Shown here: piece after piece, positions 21,626-32,085 of the stretch
Layout: every line of letters begins with the position of its first letter
How positions within the stretch are numbered: position 1 is the first letter of the stretch
Origin: Bathynomus jamesi
Taxonomy: Eukaryota; Arthropoda; Malacostraca; Isopoda; Cirolanidae
Length of the DNA: 64,000 nt
Direction of reading: 5' to 3'
Assembly: GCA_023014485.1 (NCBI GenBank)
Contig: JAJOZX010002363.1
Location: forward strand, 166,001-230,000
The notes under the pieces: model-generated
Told to the model about the DNA's origin: nothing
What the model saw: only the letters and a program-made list of their open reading frames with translations
The model's database searches: none
Position numbers and translations under genes: made by a program

Positions 21626-22763
21626 ATAATGGCTTATTCTAATCAAGAATCAAAGTGCAGCTTTGGTATGTACTTGGATGATCCATGTCATGAATACAAG
21701 ACTCACCAGGAAGGTGGGTATGTATACCTTATATGAGCTGACAGATGAAACAAGGAAACTGCTATTGTGGAGAACAAAAGCAACTGTAATCAACCCAAAT
21801 AGTGCTACTGTATGCTACCACCATGAAAAAATGTTTGGAATGCATTACCAACAAATGCAACGTAGCTACCAAGATCCATGGAGAAATCATCGAAAGAAGA
21901 TAACAAGTAAGTAAGTAAATATAGGTACTAATATATTTATATTTCATAAAGAAGTTTATATTGTAAATTGTAACCTAAATTAGCTATTTAATTTTAATAG
22001 GGTAGGCTATATACTGTGCTACTGAATGCATATGTTTTGAATATTTTATACAAATAGCCTATAACCAAATGTTGAGGTTTTAAAATTATTTTCCAATGTG
22101 TTTAGAGTTTATATTACCCTACTTTATTTGCAGAATCACTACAAATTATTGACAAAGACATAGCAGCTAGACTGAATCTGATACCAGGACAGAAACTTTG
22201 CTCAACATGCTTCTCTAGAGCCGAGACGATTGAAGATGAAAAAGACTCGGGTAGTGATGAATATGTTCCAGAAGAAATAGTTAAGGAGACATTTGACAAA
22301 ACGTTAGGTTCACTAGAATGCTCACCCATTAAGTATGTAAGAGCAAGAGATCGAAAGTTTTACGCGAAAAGGAAACTAAAGCAAATTGAAACATCAACAA
22401 AATCAAAGCTGTCAAAAGTACTTCATATGAAGCCTAGCATTTTGGATGAGGAAGCGGAGAAACCTATAGAGAGTGAGGAAGAAAAGTGTTATCAGCGTAT
22501 GATAGAGGAACTGAAAGAAAAGTGTAAAACTAGTACCAGACAAGAAAAGATACAAATTCTAACACACCTTCTAATTGGTAAAACCTGGTCCAGAGAAAGA
22601 ATTATGAAAGAATTTGAAGTGTCAGCCAGAATGGTTAATGCTGTGAGGGCCTTAAAGAGAAAAGAAGGTATCCTTCCTATAATGAGAAATAAAAAGAGTA
22701 GCAAGGGTATAAGCGATGAAATAAAGGAAAGAGTGATAGAATTTTTCCAAAATAACAATTACA
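21626..22763 (+). pseudogene. DDD-type transposase relative, 5' exons (copy E)
   Basis: Exon 1 (21626-21906) begins MAYSNQESKC and encodes a Cys/His-rich domain (CSFGMYLDDPC, then ATVCYHHEKMF, SYQDPWRNHRKKIT). Exon 2 (22134-22763) joins in frame across a GT-AG intron (21907-22133) and continues LQIIDKDIAARLNLIPGQKLC then STC. The rest (IQILTHLLIGKTWSRERIM, LKRKEGILPIM, SDEIKERVIEFF) aligns with the third exon of elements A, B and D. A frameshift near 21715 breaks exon 1. The catalytic part is missing: the frame runs straight into a hAT-like exon at 22776. It is a diverged member of the same superfamily. Confidence 0.7.
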
Positions 22764-22775
22764 TTTTTTTTTCAG

Positions 22776-23785
22776 GACAAAAAACAGCTGCTTGCGTCTC
22801 CCTCCAAAAGGAAATAGAGTGTGCCATATTCTGGTGCGCCTGTCGCAGGCATGTGGGCGAAGTCATCCTAGGTGTTTGCTGGGATTGCTTGAAAGTGGAG
22901 GGCTCTTCAAGTCCAAACATAATGGTTTTCCAGAGGTGAGTCATAAGCTTTACAAAATAACAAGGAATATTATTATCTAATGAACAAATTTAGTGGAATT
23001 TCTTTTATTAGACTTATAAGATATACTAACACCAAGCAAATGATCGATCATATCAATCTTAATACCCCTAAAACAATATTATAGATTAGTACGAAATACA
23101 ATAATCCCAATAATTGCATTTCTAGGTTCAAGAACCATTTCTCTCAACTGGCGTACAATGAAAAAAAGAAATACTACTACCCCGCAATGCCTGGAGTGTT
23201 TGAGGAGTGCCAGCAGATGGCTGACTTCTTCCGTGAATCTCTAGCCCAACCATTTACACGTGGCGACTACAAGGAGCTGGTAGAGCTTTGTCTGCTGCTT
23301 GTAACTAAAGGATCCGAGCCAGTGAACTTCACAATGGTCTACCCCGGCGCACTTCACAAAGCAAGGTGGATGGCTAAACTGCTCTATACCCTCAAGATTG
23401 TTCTTTTGTCAGGCCAGATCAAAGAGCAGTTTCCCAAAGCCGAGGTTGTGACAAAGTCAAATCAGCAAGTTAGAATGGTTTGCTGTGTTCACAGTCGCTG
23501 TTTATGTCCCATGGTGGATTGTTTGCCCCGTTCCAGCAAGTACACCACTGAATGACTTGAATTTGGTCGAAACCTTGGCTGAATTTGCCCCATATGATGC
23601 CACAATAGTTGACAAAGCACGTGTGGCACTCGGTAGACACACTTGGTACCTAACTGAGGAGTTGGCCCCACTGGCTTTGTTCTCGTCCCAAGTACAAGAA
23701 AGGACAAAAGAGGAGATGAGGAAGGCCCTTCTTTGCATGAAGGCACTGAAGTTATTAAGAGGGGGGGCTCAATCATGGGGGTTAT
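22776..23785 (+). pseudogene. hAT-like transposase copy 1, left part
   Basis: Two exons joined by a GT-AG intron (22936-23125): the first carries the CxxH motif (CACRRHVGEVIL), the second GDYKELVELCLLLVTKG, the RW motif (HKARWMAKLLYTLKI) and HTWYLTEELAPLALF. It aligns without gaps to the two other copies in this window (43599-46725 and 49211-53272). A frameshift near 23470 and one in a G-run near 23765 break the frame. The Gypsy element at 23786 interrupts it, and the end of the gene lies at 34726-35093. Upstream exons with the FDTT motif are not found nearby. Confidence 0.75.
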
Positions 23786-24849
23786 TGTAGTGGGGTTCTC
23801 TTGAATAACATCTTTTCTCTTTTTCAGGGTGCAACCCCCATATGGGCGGAGTTAGTCTTGATTAATGCCTGACTAGCTCAGTAGTCTGGTTTAGTTCCAT
23901 TCTGGTCAGAAAACTTTGCCTTAAATATTCAATTCATAGTTGGCTTCCGCTTGTGGAAGTTCTAGCCTGCCAACCAAATAGAGGAATACGAACAGTTCAA
24001 GAAAAAAAAAAAAAAAAACAGAGTGCCTTGTGATAATGGACATTGCCTGTGCATAACGGTGTGCAGGTTAAGGTATTTCTAGCTTCAGGTTTAGTTTCTC
24101 CATGGCTTCACTATAATAGATAGGTATGATTGGATTGACCTCAATTCTAGCTTAAGGATGTTAGGTCCAGGGAGGTCACTCGTGTTTTCTAATTGTACCA
24201 TTCTGGTATAGCTTAAAGTTTTTTCTGTTAATAGAAGTTCCGTTTTTGTTGTCCAATATTTTTTGTCATTGTAATTGTAAATAATTCAAGTTGGATTTCC
24301 ATTTCTTGACCTTAAGCCATGTTTAGACGCAAGCTCATAACCCATTCTAGTTCTTGTAAATAATTCGAGTTGATTGCTAATAAACCCTTAGAATTCTACC
24401 AACTAGTTTTTTTTTCAGCCTTTGTCCTTATAGACTGGGGTTGTCATTTTCAAGGACTTACAATTCAGAGGGTAATATCTGCTTTTCTCGTCCAGTCACA
24501 TTTGGTTTACTCCACAGCCAGTTTGCAAAAATCGTGCTTGTTGGTTGCGTAGGCCCATATTCAGTTGAAGTCCTCAAGTATTGCTGGGTGCACATTGCAC
24601 ACACCTTTCCTGAAGCCAGGGCTTTCCAGGTTTTCAAGTGGACCCGACTCAGACACAGGGTTAATCTATGGAATAGCTAGCGGGTCGAGTCCATTTCTTG
24701 GTTCAGCCGTGTGGGAGTCTCGTTTGCCCCTCAGTGACAGTCAGTGGAGGTGAGAAAAACTTCACCGCCCGGGACCTTCTCGTTTCCCGTCATCAAGAAG
24801 TAGCCAAGTTATGGTAGTCTAGTTAAGTTCATCCGCTTACCCCGCAACA
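23786..24849 (+). repeat. 5' LTR of the 10.9-kb Gypsy element
   Basis: It starts TGTAGTGGGG and ends CCGCAACA. It contains an internal poly-A run (24002-24018), longer than in the 3' copy, and an AATAAA signal in GCTAATAAACCC near 24380. The probable primer site TGGTGCCCAGACCCGG follows at 24854; I cannot assign its tRNA. Confidence 0.92.
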
Positions 24850-24926
24850 TATTTGGTGCCCAGACCCGGGAATATTACGCCGACTAGTTTACTGAGGCAC
24901 CCAGCGAGATACCCGAGATACCCGAG

Positions 24927-26624
24927 ATGGCCGAGTATCAAGAATTGCAAGACCAGATCAGTCAGCTTATGGTTCTCATGACCCAGCAGCAGAAGACCAT
25001 GGAAGAGTCAAAGCAAGCATGGGAACATAAGTGGAAACAACTCGAGGACGTAGACATAGGATTAAGGACTAAGTATGACCAATTATCAAGGGAAAACACT
25101 GAATTGAAACTTCAGAATTCATATTGGCAGCAACAGGTGGACCAACTGATGAGGAGACAGCAGCAGAAGGATAGGCTGAATCTAGAGAGAGATTCTTATG
25201 ACTCAATGCCTGAACTTGAGAATCTGGATGATGTAGAAAATGTCTCGAACAGGGAAGAAGGTACCAGCAGAGGAACACAAACTTTCAAGAAAGAAAAGAC
25301 AAAGCTGGCATCTCCTAAACCCATCAAGACACAACGCAATAGATCAACCAGCTCCAGTTCCAGTTCTTCAGATAAGACCTCCAGTCTTCCAGATGCTGAG
25401 AGGAGGGTTAAACGTACTATGCGTTCCTCCACTTTCAAGAGTAACAACGGTTCAAGGATGGCGCCAGGAGTTTATCCTACCAGTGCTCCAGATCTTGATG
25501 AATTTGATGTGTCAAGTGGAAGATCTTTTCCTGAATATCTAGAAGCCTTTGAACGTCATTGCTCAGCCAAGTTTACCTGTGAACGGAGAGACTGGACTGG
25601 AACACTTGGAAAACACCTAAGGGGAAAGTTCAGGGATTTGTATAATGCTTATGGGGGTTGCAGCATGGCATATGATGAGATGAAGGCTAGATTGTTGGCA
25701 TCCTACAAGAGAATGAAGAAAACCTTCACAACTGGCAAGGTGTCAGAATTCAAGAATGCGACAATGAAGCCTGGAGAGACACCAGATGTATATGCTGCAA
25801 GACTCGAGACTCTGGCTCACCAGGCCTTCCCAAATAAAGCACTCGAGACCAGCAAGGAGTTGAGGAGGAAGCTCTTGGAGACAGTTCCAGCTGGGCTGTC
25901 ACAACAGCTGACCCGGATCATCAATGAGAACAAGACCTTGCATAACAAGAAGGTGACTTGGTCCAACATTCAGGATTTGGTGGCCATGCATTCAAGTGAT
26001 GGACCATCCCTTCCAAGGCAAGAAACCATTGAGGTTTTCCCGTTGCAGATCCCTCCATCTCCCAAGCCTTCCAGAGAGTCATCCAGACACGAGACACCTA
26101 ACCAACAATATCGAAACAACCAAGGTTATGAAAAAGGACAATGGAATGGAACTCGCTTCTTCCATTCTGGGAATACAAATGGGAATCAGAAGTCCCCAGG
26201 TCAACGTCAAGGAAGGGATCAACGAAAATCTCAAGATCGGAATCAGCAGGGAGAACAACAACGTTCTCAGGAGCGTGAAAGAAACTCCAGTCAGTCAAGA
26301 TCCCAAGAAGATACAGAGGTCAAGGTATGTCAGTGGTGTGCAAGGAAGGGACACCTTCAACAGGACTGCAGAAGATGGAAAGGAGCATGTTTTATGTGCG
26401 GTAGTCTGGATCATATGGTTCAAGATTGCCCTCGTAATCAGCAGCCACGGCAATCAAGCTCCGGGACATCACCTTCCTACCACTGTCCTTTGTGTCAAGG
26501 ACCGCATCCAGGAATGTTCTGCCCTTTTAGAAGACAAGGTCAAGAAAATTTGTCTCAAGGAAAACAAAATAATGAAACCACCCACCACAATCAACAACAG
26601 TCGGAAACTAATCAGCTCCAATGA
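24927..26624 (+). CDS. Gypsy gag, 565 aa, with zinc knuckles
   Basis: The protein starts MAEYQELQDQISQL and has a coiled-coil-like Gln/Glu-rich N-terminus (about residues 1-85), a Ser-rich spacer, a capsid-like region (about 190-360, with FPEYLEAFERHC, GETPDVYAARLE) and a Gln/Arg-rich tail. Two CCHC knuckles (CQWCARKGHLQQDC from 468; CFMCGSLDHMVQDC from 488) precede a third Cys cluster (CPLCQGPHPGMFC from 520). It would form the particle and package RNA. The frame is intact. The ATG lies 77 bp after the 5' LTR. Pol follows in an open frame beginning near 26800, so expression of pol needs recoding or a separate start. Confidence 0.9.
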   Translation: MAEYQELQDQISQLMVLMTQQQKTMEESKQAWEHKWKQLEDVDIGLRTKYDQLSRENTELKLQNSYWQQQVDQLMRRQQQKDRLNLERDSYDSMPELENLDDVENVSNREEGTSRGTQTFKKEKTKLASPKPIKTQRNRSTSSSSSSSDKTSSLPDAERRVKRTMRSSTFKSNNGSRMAPGVYPTSAPDLDEFDVSSGRSFPEYLEAFERHCSAKFTCERRDWTGTLGKHLRGKFRDLYNAYGGCSMAYDEMKARLLASYKRMKKTFTTGKVSEFKNATMKPGETPDVYAARLETLAHQAFPNKALETSKELRRKLLETVPAGLSQQLTRIINENKTLHNKKVTWSNIQDLVAMHSSDGPSLPRQETIEVFPLQIPPSPKPSRESSRHETPNQQYRNNQGYEKGQWNGTRFFHSGNTNGNQKSPGQRQGRDQRKSQDRNQQGEQQRSQERERNSSQSRSQEDTEVKVCQWCARKGHLQQDCRRWKGACFMCGSLDHMVQDCPRNQQPRQSSSGTSPSYHCPLCQGPHPGMFCPFRRQGQENLSQGKQNNETTHHNQQQSETNQLQ

Positions 26625-26870
26625 GATCAGGGGCTCATTGGAAGCTCAAGTCCAATCTTCAAGATATGATCTTCAAGAACCCGATTATCATCATGAGATC
26701 CCAGTCAAAGATGACAGAAGACCTCTCCAGATGAATACCAACCAGACCATGGATTTAGCGTCTGAGGTGGGTGATGATGCCACCCCTGGACATCCAGAAT
26801 TACCCAGTTCGGAACAGCAGTATCCAAAAACACTGGAAATGAACTGAATCCTCTAGCATCTTCATGGACA

Positions 26871-29342
26871 CCTAAACCAGCACCTCGAGCCCAAATACCT
26901 AGGTGTAACACTGCAGATGAGGCGGTTCATGGTCCAGATATTCCAGGAGGTCATTTTCGAGGTGTCCGGTTTGCCGAACTTGAACCTGCAGAAGTGTTAA
27001 CCATTGATGTTACCCTTCAAGACACTAACATCTCAGGGTTAATTGACACGGGAGCACAAGTTAGCTTAATTTCCAGTGAACTGGCACAACAACTTGGGAT
27101 TCCAATAGATACTACAGATATTTCCAGAATTCGAGGTGTAGGTCCCGATGCTTCAAGGGAAACTATGGGTTCAGTCCTACTCGCAGTTTCTTTGCATGGT
27201 ATTGTAATGTCCCCTTTCAAGTTTCACATCCTTCCCACGTTGGATTTTAAATATCCCATATTTCTAGGTTTAGATTTTCTGCGGGCTAACAAATTACAGA
27301 TTAGTCTAGCACGTAGACGGGTTTCAGGGAAGAACACTGATGGTTCTACGTGGGAAATTTATCTAGGTACGAATGGAGAGGAGTGCAAAAGGATTTGTTA
27401 CCAGGTTAGGTGTTGGGCTGTAGAAGGTGTGCAGGTGAATGATTGTGGACCTGTAGAAGTAAAAATACAGTGGGAACCTCAAGGAGTAAATGATGATGGT
27501 ACCTGTCCATGTTCAAGAAATTCGGGTGAATGGTTCTATGATGGGACGGTTTCAAGCGTGCATCTTGGAGAGAAAGTGGTAGGTGTTCCAGGGATTGTAA
27601 ATCTTGATTGCCCTTCCGTTCTAGTCTACACTACAGGGAAACCTATTGGTAGAATCAAGGTAGGAGACATGATGGGACACATTTACACTCTAGTTGAACT
27701 CGATCCTACACCAAATCCAGAAGACACTAATGATACAGTGACACATCAAGTACATTGTGTAGGTATGGAATCAGAAAATGATGATGAGTTGGTCTCATCT
27801 TTTCTGGAATGGACACCAGAACGTCTAACTTCAGAAATTGACTTACCTGAGCTGGATTCCCACCAGAAATCTCAAGTTTATAACTTGCTTAATTCCAGAA
27901 AAGCCGTTCTTAGTCGGGGAGATTCCGATGTGGGGACTGCTCAGATGACTCCACACCGTATTGAGTTATACGATGACACACCAATATTTCAGCGACCAAG
28001 GAGATTTCCAGAACCGATTGATCAAGTCATCGATGATCAGTGTCAAGAACTTCATCAGCTAGGAATTATCGAGCCTACAACATCTCCTTGGAGTGCTCCA
28101 GTGGTACCAATTAGGAAACCAGATGGATCCATACGTTTGTGTGTGGATTACCGTAAACTGAACAAGGTAACCAAGCCTGATAGATTCCCGATGGCAAACT
28201 TGACAGACTCTGTCTACAGTCTACATGGTGTCAAGTTCTTTACCACCCTGGATTTAGTCCGGGGTTATTATCAAATGCCGATCGAGGAGAAGAGTCGAGA
28301 TTATACAGCTTTCTCGACCCCTCATGGACACTGGAGATTCAAGAAACTCAGTTTTGGATTGAAGAACGCGCCTTCAGCCTTCCAGAGAGAAATGCAAGGT
28401 GTGCTGAAGGGATTTTCAAGGAAGAAGGTTCTGGTGTATATTGACGACATTTTAATCATGGAAAAGTCATTCGAGGCCCATCTCCAGCTAGTTGAAAAAG
28501 TCCTCAAGGTTTTAGAAGAACATGATATCAAGATCAAACCACCAAAGTGTAGATGGTTCCAGTCGACAGTTCCATTTCTAGGTCATATAGTCAGTTCCAG
28601 TGGATTGTCAAAATCGCCAGAGTATATGGAAAAGGTGAAGAACTTCCCAAGGCCCAAGAACATCAAGGAACTTCGAGAATTTCTGGGCTTGGTGAATTTC
28701 CAAAGGAAGTTCTTGCCACAGTGTTCAGCAGTTGCTAAACCCTTATCAGAACTTACAGGAAGATCAAGGAATTCAGTTATCCAGTGGACACCAGAGCTGG
28801 AAGAATCCTTCCAGACGCTCAAGGCAGAGATGCAAAATGAGGTAGAACTGGCTTTTCCTGATTATCGGGAAACAGCAGAGAAATTGAACTTGTGGGTGGA
28901 TGCATCAGCCATTGGTGCAGGTGCTTGTCTTACTCAAGTTCAGGATGGTCAAGTTCGAATCATTGCTCACGCATCAATGACATTTTCTAGTCCTCAGAAG
29001 AAATATTCGGTTACAGAGCGTGAACTAGCAGCGATGCGCTGGGGAGTCAAGACCTTCAGAGCCTTCCTGTACGGAATACCATTCATTCTGAACACGGACC
29101 ATCAAGCATTGTTCTATCTCCATAATATGAGATTAGTCAATGACAGGCTTGCTCGAACAGTTGAAGATCTTGCTGAGTTTGATTTTGAGCTTCGTTATGT
29201 TCCAGGCAAAGACAATCAAGCTGCAGATGCGTTATCCAGACACTTCCAGGTTGAGCATGAAGAGGGCACCCCAGCAATTTCGGCAGAACTCCCCAAGGGC
29301 TTACTTGTAAGATTTAAGCCGGAGGGGGGAGTGATTCCTTGA
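26871..29342 (+). CDS. Gypsy pol part 1: protease, RT, RNase H
   Basis: The frame is open upstream without a clear start, so the left limit is approximate. The retropepsin has LIDTGAQVSLI and FLGLDFL. Reverse transcriptase shows LGIIEPTTSPWSAPVV, LCVDYRKLNK and the YIDDIL active site, followed by the thumb-type FLGLVNFQRKF. RNase H has LWVDASAIGAGA, ERELAAMRWGVKTF, NTDHQALF and ADALSRH. The ORF ends GGVIP-stop directly after a G-run (GGAGGGGGGAG, 29320-29330). The next domain continues in another frame from that run. No internal stops occur, in keeping with a young copy. Confidence 0.9.
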   Translation, partial: PKPAPRAQIPRCNTADEAVHGPDIPGGHFRGVRFAELEPAEVLTIDVTLQDTNISGLIDTGAQVSLISSELAQQLGIPIDTTDISRIRGVGPDASRETMGSVLLAVSLHGIVMSPFKFHILPTLDFKYPIFLGLDFLRANKLQISLARRRVSGKNTDGSTWEIYLGTNGEECKRICYQVRCWAVEGVQVNDCGPVEVKIQWEPQGVNDDGTCPCSRNSGEWFYDGTVSSVHLGEKVVGVPGIVNLDCPSVLVYTTGKPIGRIKVGDMMGHIYTLVELDPTPNPEDTNDTVTHQVHCVGMESENDDELVSSFLEWTPERLTSEIDLPELDSHQKSQVYNLLNSRKAVLSRGDSDVGTAQMTPHRIELYDDTPIFQRPRRFPEPIDQVIDDQCQELHQLGIIEPTTSPWSAPVVPIRKPDGSIRLCVDYRKLNKVTKPDRFPMANLTDSVYSLHGVKFFTTLDLVRGYYQMPIEEKSRDYTAFSTPHGHWRFKKLSFGLKNAPSAFQREMQGVLKGFSRKKVLVYIDDILIMEKSFEAHLQLVEKVLKVLEEHDIKIKPPKCRWFQSTVPFLGHIVSSSGLSKSPEYMEKVKNFPRPKNIKELREFLGLVNFQRKFLPQCSAVAKPLSELTGRSRNSVIQWTPELEESFQTLKAEMQNEVELAFPDYRETAEKLNLWVDASAIGAGACLTQVQDGQVRIIAHASMTFSSPQKKYSVTERELAAMRWGVKTFRAFLYGIPFILNTDHQALFYLHNMRLVNDRLARTVEDLAEFDFELRYVPGKDNQAADALSRHFQVEHEEGTPAISAELPKGLLVRFKPEGGVIP

Positions 29343-29703
29343 TCGAGTGTTTGTGGTATGTTCTTGTTCATGACTTAGATCGTGAAGTTCCAGAGAGTCC
29401 AGTATTTCTGCGAAAGCAGTTGGTGGAAGAGCTGCTAAGTCATCCTACAACGTACGGAATCAAGTTGAATAGCAAGCAGAAGCAACATCTTCGACTTATG
29501 ACAATTCCAGGGCAGCCAGCATCACCAGAGATCTTGAAAGTTTTCTGTGAGATGTATCAAGTGGATGTTGTATTGCACTTTGGTGCTGAAAACCCTCTAA
29601 TTTACCACCCGAAGTCAAGAATCAGCGTGTAACAGAACCCTCAGAACTTCTTGATAGGGTGCATGTCCAGTGTCTAGGTGGTGTTCATTTCAATTTATTG
29701 AGT
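29327..29703 (+). pseudogene. OTU-like cysteine protease domain within pol
   Basis: After the RNase H frame ends, a different frame gives SDSLIECLWYVLVHDL, which fits the OTU catalytic-Cys block (C at 29348). It goes on through FLRKQLVEELLSH and ILKVFCEMYQVDVVLHF (the conserved OTU middle), and a third frame gives VHVQCLGGVHFNLL, the OTU catalytic-His block (His at about 29686). OTU proteins cleave ubiquitin-type linkages; OTU domains are known in some retroelements (recalled). The domain is split by a frameshift between 29590 and 29632 and shifted relative to both neighbours, so its expression in this copy is doubtful. Confidence 0.75.
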
Positions 29704-32085
29704 GAATCCAATAAATATGTTCAGTCTTGTCCCGTCTTCTTGACTTGTTTAAATTCTTTGTATGAGAGAGACTTGGATTCAGAACCAATAGGGGCAGGTT
29801 GCTCGAGTTTGGAGATCGAGAAGGGCCCAGTAGAATGTGAAGTCAATTTTCCCACCCTTGAGGTGGATATTGCTTGTCCACATTCAGGTGCCTTTAGAGC
29901 AGTTGTCCCACTTGCTTGTCAAGACGAAACCTACTGTGCTTTATTGGATTCTGGAGCTGAGATCTCCCTCATATCTCGAGTAGCCTGGCGTGAAATTTTA
30001 GGAAATTCGAGGGATTATTCACAAGATATTCTGGTTAACATTCAAGGTGTGGCTGAAAAGCAGGTGGTAGTTTATAACTATGTACAACTTACTGTGTCAC
30101 TTGGCTCTAACGTAACTATTAATGATCACCCATTTGCTCTTGTTGAAGATCAAGCTATTCCTTGTTGTTTTCTCCTGGGTGCAAATTTCTTGTCTGCCGC
30201 CGGGATTGACCTGGATTTGTCCACTGACAGGGTCATGAAGGAGGGTGAGATTCTCGCTACTTTCCTGGCAGAGTTGGAGGAACCCTCCAGTCATCAAGAA
30301 CCGCTGGTAGTTGGAAATTTGCGTCCATGTTCATTTCTAGATGAAGTTAACCTTGAGGTTCTTCAAAAAAGTGATCGGGTGTTGAGACAACTTAAGTCCT
30401 ATCTAGATAAGGGTGGTTTTGGGTATTGTCCTAAAGCTCTAGTGAGATATCGTCGTTATCTTAAAGATATCTACTTTGAGAATGGTCTTCTAGTTAAGTA
30501 CGAGGAACCAGAAAGGTTTCCCCAAGTTCTAGTACCTTTTAATTTCCTGATTGAGCTGGCTATTACTATCCATCTAGAAATGGCACACATAGGCCGAAAC
30601 AAGGTCTTAGATGTTTTATCTGGGGAAGTGTTTCATCCTCAGTTATATCAAGTTGTGCAAGAGGTGGTCACATCTTGTTCCCAGTGCCAGCTCAATAAGG
30701 CTTCCAGCCAGATCAGGGCTCCACCTACCCTGAAGATCGTGACCCAGGCACCATTTGAGCTGGTGGCTGTGGATCTAGTATTGTTCCCCAGGACACCTCG
30801 GGGAAATCTAGGATGTTTAATGGTGGTGGACCACTACTCCAAGTGGGTAGTGGCTGTTCCATTTTCCAACAAAACTTCCAGTACCATTGCCCGTCTGTTC
30901 GAGTTTCGAGTGTTGCCCACTCTTTTGCGCCGGCCTTGTCGGTTGTTAACTGATAATGGTCCAGAATTTAAGGGTCAGGAGTTCGAGCAGATGTTATCTC
31001 GATACGGGATCACTCACGTTTGCACGACCCCAAACCATCCAGAGAGCAATGGTGCAGTTGAGAGGGTCAACCGTACCATTGGTGAGCTTCTACGGAATCT
31101 TGTTCAAGATTCTAGCTCGTGGGATTTGAATCTCCCAATGGCCATTATGACCTACAATGGTACGATTCATTCCGAGTTGACTATGTCTCCAGCCCAGTTC
31201 TTGTTATCATCCGCTCATCCAGATCCTATTCCAGTTTCTATTCCCACTCCAGTTCAAGAACAGTGGTATCCAGGGCATCCTGGTTTTTGTCCCTTTACCA
31301 AGGGGCAACTTGTCATTCGAAAGGTTGTTCCAAGAGGTAATCTAGTTTCTAACAAGTTTCTGCCCAAGTACTGTGGGCCGTTTCAAGTTGATCGAGCGGC
31401 AGAGAATGGTGTGACCTATGTCATTTCACCAGCTTATCCAGATCAGCAGCCACACTTATCCATGAGTCGAGTTCATCATTCTCAGTTGAGGAGCTGGAAG
31501 GAGGCTCCCGATTTCTTGAAGAATCATCCTAGTTATTCCAGGTTAGTTCAGGTTCCCTGGGCTAGCATGGAGGAGGAGAAGGAGAAGGATGAGAGTTTTC
31601 TAGGGTTTGAAACCCCAAGTGTTCCAGTTTGTCCCCCAGGCTTTTCTGGTTTGTGGGACAGTTCGTCAGAAGATGAGACCGATCTCTTTGATTCTAGTAG
31701 TGATTCGAGCGGGTTTCTAGGAGTTCCAGATCAGAATAGGGTTAAATCTAGACCATGGCTTGCTGATCTGAGTGAAAGTTCAAGTTCTTCAGATTCTTCT
31801 GAATGCACTTCAAGTTCTTTTGACCTTGACTTTTCTGGATTCCCGGATGAACTTGACTTTTCTGGATTCCCGGATGAGGTGCCATCCAAAGTGAATCCTC
31901 CAGGTATCCTGTCTAGCTCACCCAAACCTCTGACTAGGCCTCATTCTCAACAACAAAAATGTCACTTTGGAAAGGGTCAAGACTACCTTGGTAGTGATTC
32001 TGAGAAGGAAGCTTGTTCCCCAGTGGAGGAAATCAAGGATCTGTCCCCTATTCCTCATAGTGCTCCTTCAAGTGCTGTCTGTTAA
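29659..32085 (+). CDS. Gypsy pol part 2: second protease-like domain, integrase
   Basis: After the OTU His block comes a second retropepsin-like domain: CALLDSGAEISLIS with Asp at residue 97 and CFLLGANFLSAAGIDLDL about 85 residues later. Integrase follows, with an HHCC zinc region (HLEMAHIGRNKVL ... CSQCQ) and a D-D-35-E core at residues 372, 432 and 468 (VAVDLVLF, TDNGPEFKG, NGAVERVN). A GPF-type module (YCGPFQVDRAAENG) follows. The last 160 residues are an acidic Ser-rich tail with a 27-bp tandem duplication (DLDFSGFPDE, ELDFSGFPDE). The listed ATG is merely the first Met in frame. The ORF has no stops. Confidence 0.9.
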   Translation: MHVQCLGGVHFNLLSESNKYVQSCPVFLTCLNSLYERDLDSEPIGAGCSSLEIEKGPVECEVNFPTLEVDIACPHSGAFRAVVPLACQDETYCALLDSGAEISLISRVAWREILGNSRDYSQDILVNIQGVAEKQVVVYNYVQLTVSLGSNVTINDHPFALVEDQAIPCCFLLGANFLSAAGIDLDLSTDRVMKEGEILATFLAELEEPSSHQEPLVVGNLRPCSFLDEVNLEVLQKSDRVLRQLKSYLDKGGFGYCPKALVRYRRYLKDIYFENGLLVKYEEPERFPQVLVPFNFLIELAITIHLEMAHIGRNKVLDVLSGEVFHPQLYQVVQEVVTSCSQCQLNKASSQIRAPPTLKIVTQAPFELVAVDLVLFPRTPRGNLGCLMVVDHYSKWVVAVPFSNKTSSTIARLFEFRVLPTLLRRPCRLLTDNGPEFKGQEFEQMLSRYGITHVCTTPNHPESNGAVERVNRTIGELLRNLVQDSSSWDLNLPMAIMTYNGTIHSELTMSPAQFLLSSAHPDPIPVSIPTPVQEQWYPGHPGFCPFTKGQLVIRKVVPRGNLVSNKFLPKYCGPFQVDRAAENGVTYVISPAYPDQQPHLSMSRVHHSQLRSWKEAPDFLKNHPSYSRLVQVPWASMEEEKEKDESFLGFETPSVPVCPPGFSGLWDSSSEDETDLFDSSSDSSGFLGVPDQNRVKSRPWLADLSESSSSSDSSECTSSSFDLDFSGFPDELDFSGFPDEVPSKVNPPGILSSSPKPLTRPHSQQQKCHFGKGQDYLGSDSEKEACSPVEEIKDLSPIPHSAPSSAVC

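Noticed and set aside
21626..23785. A domesticated host gene made of copy E and the hAT-like exons
   Set aside because: Exon 1 has a frameshift, the hAT part has frameshifts, and no transcript evidence is available; a transposon junction explains it.
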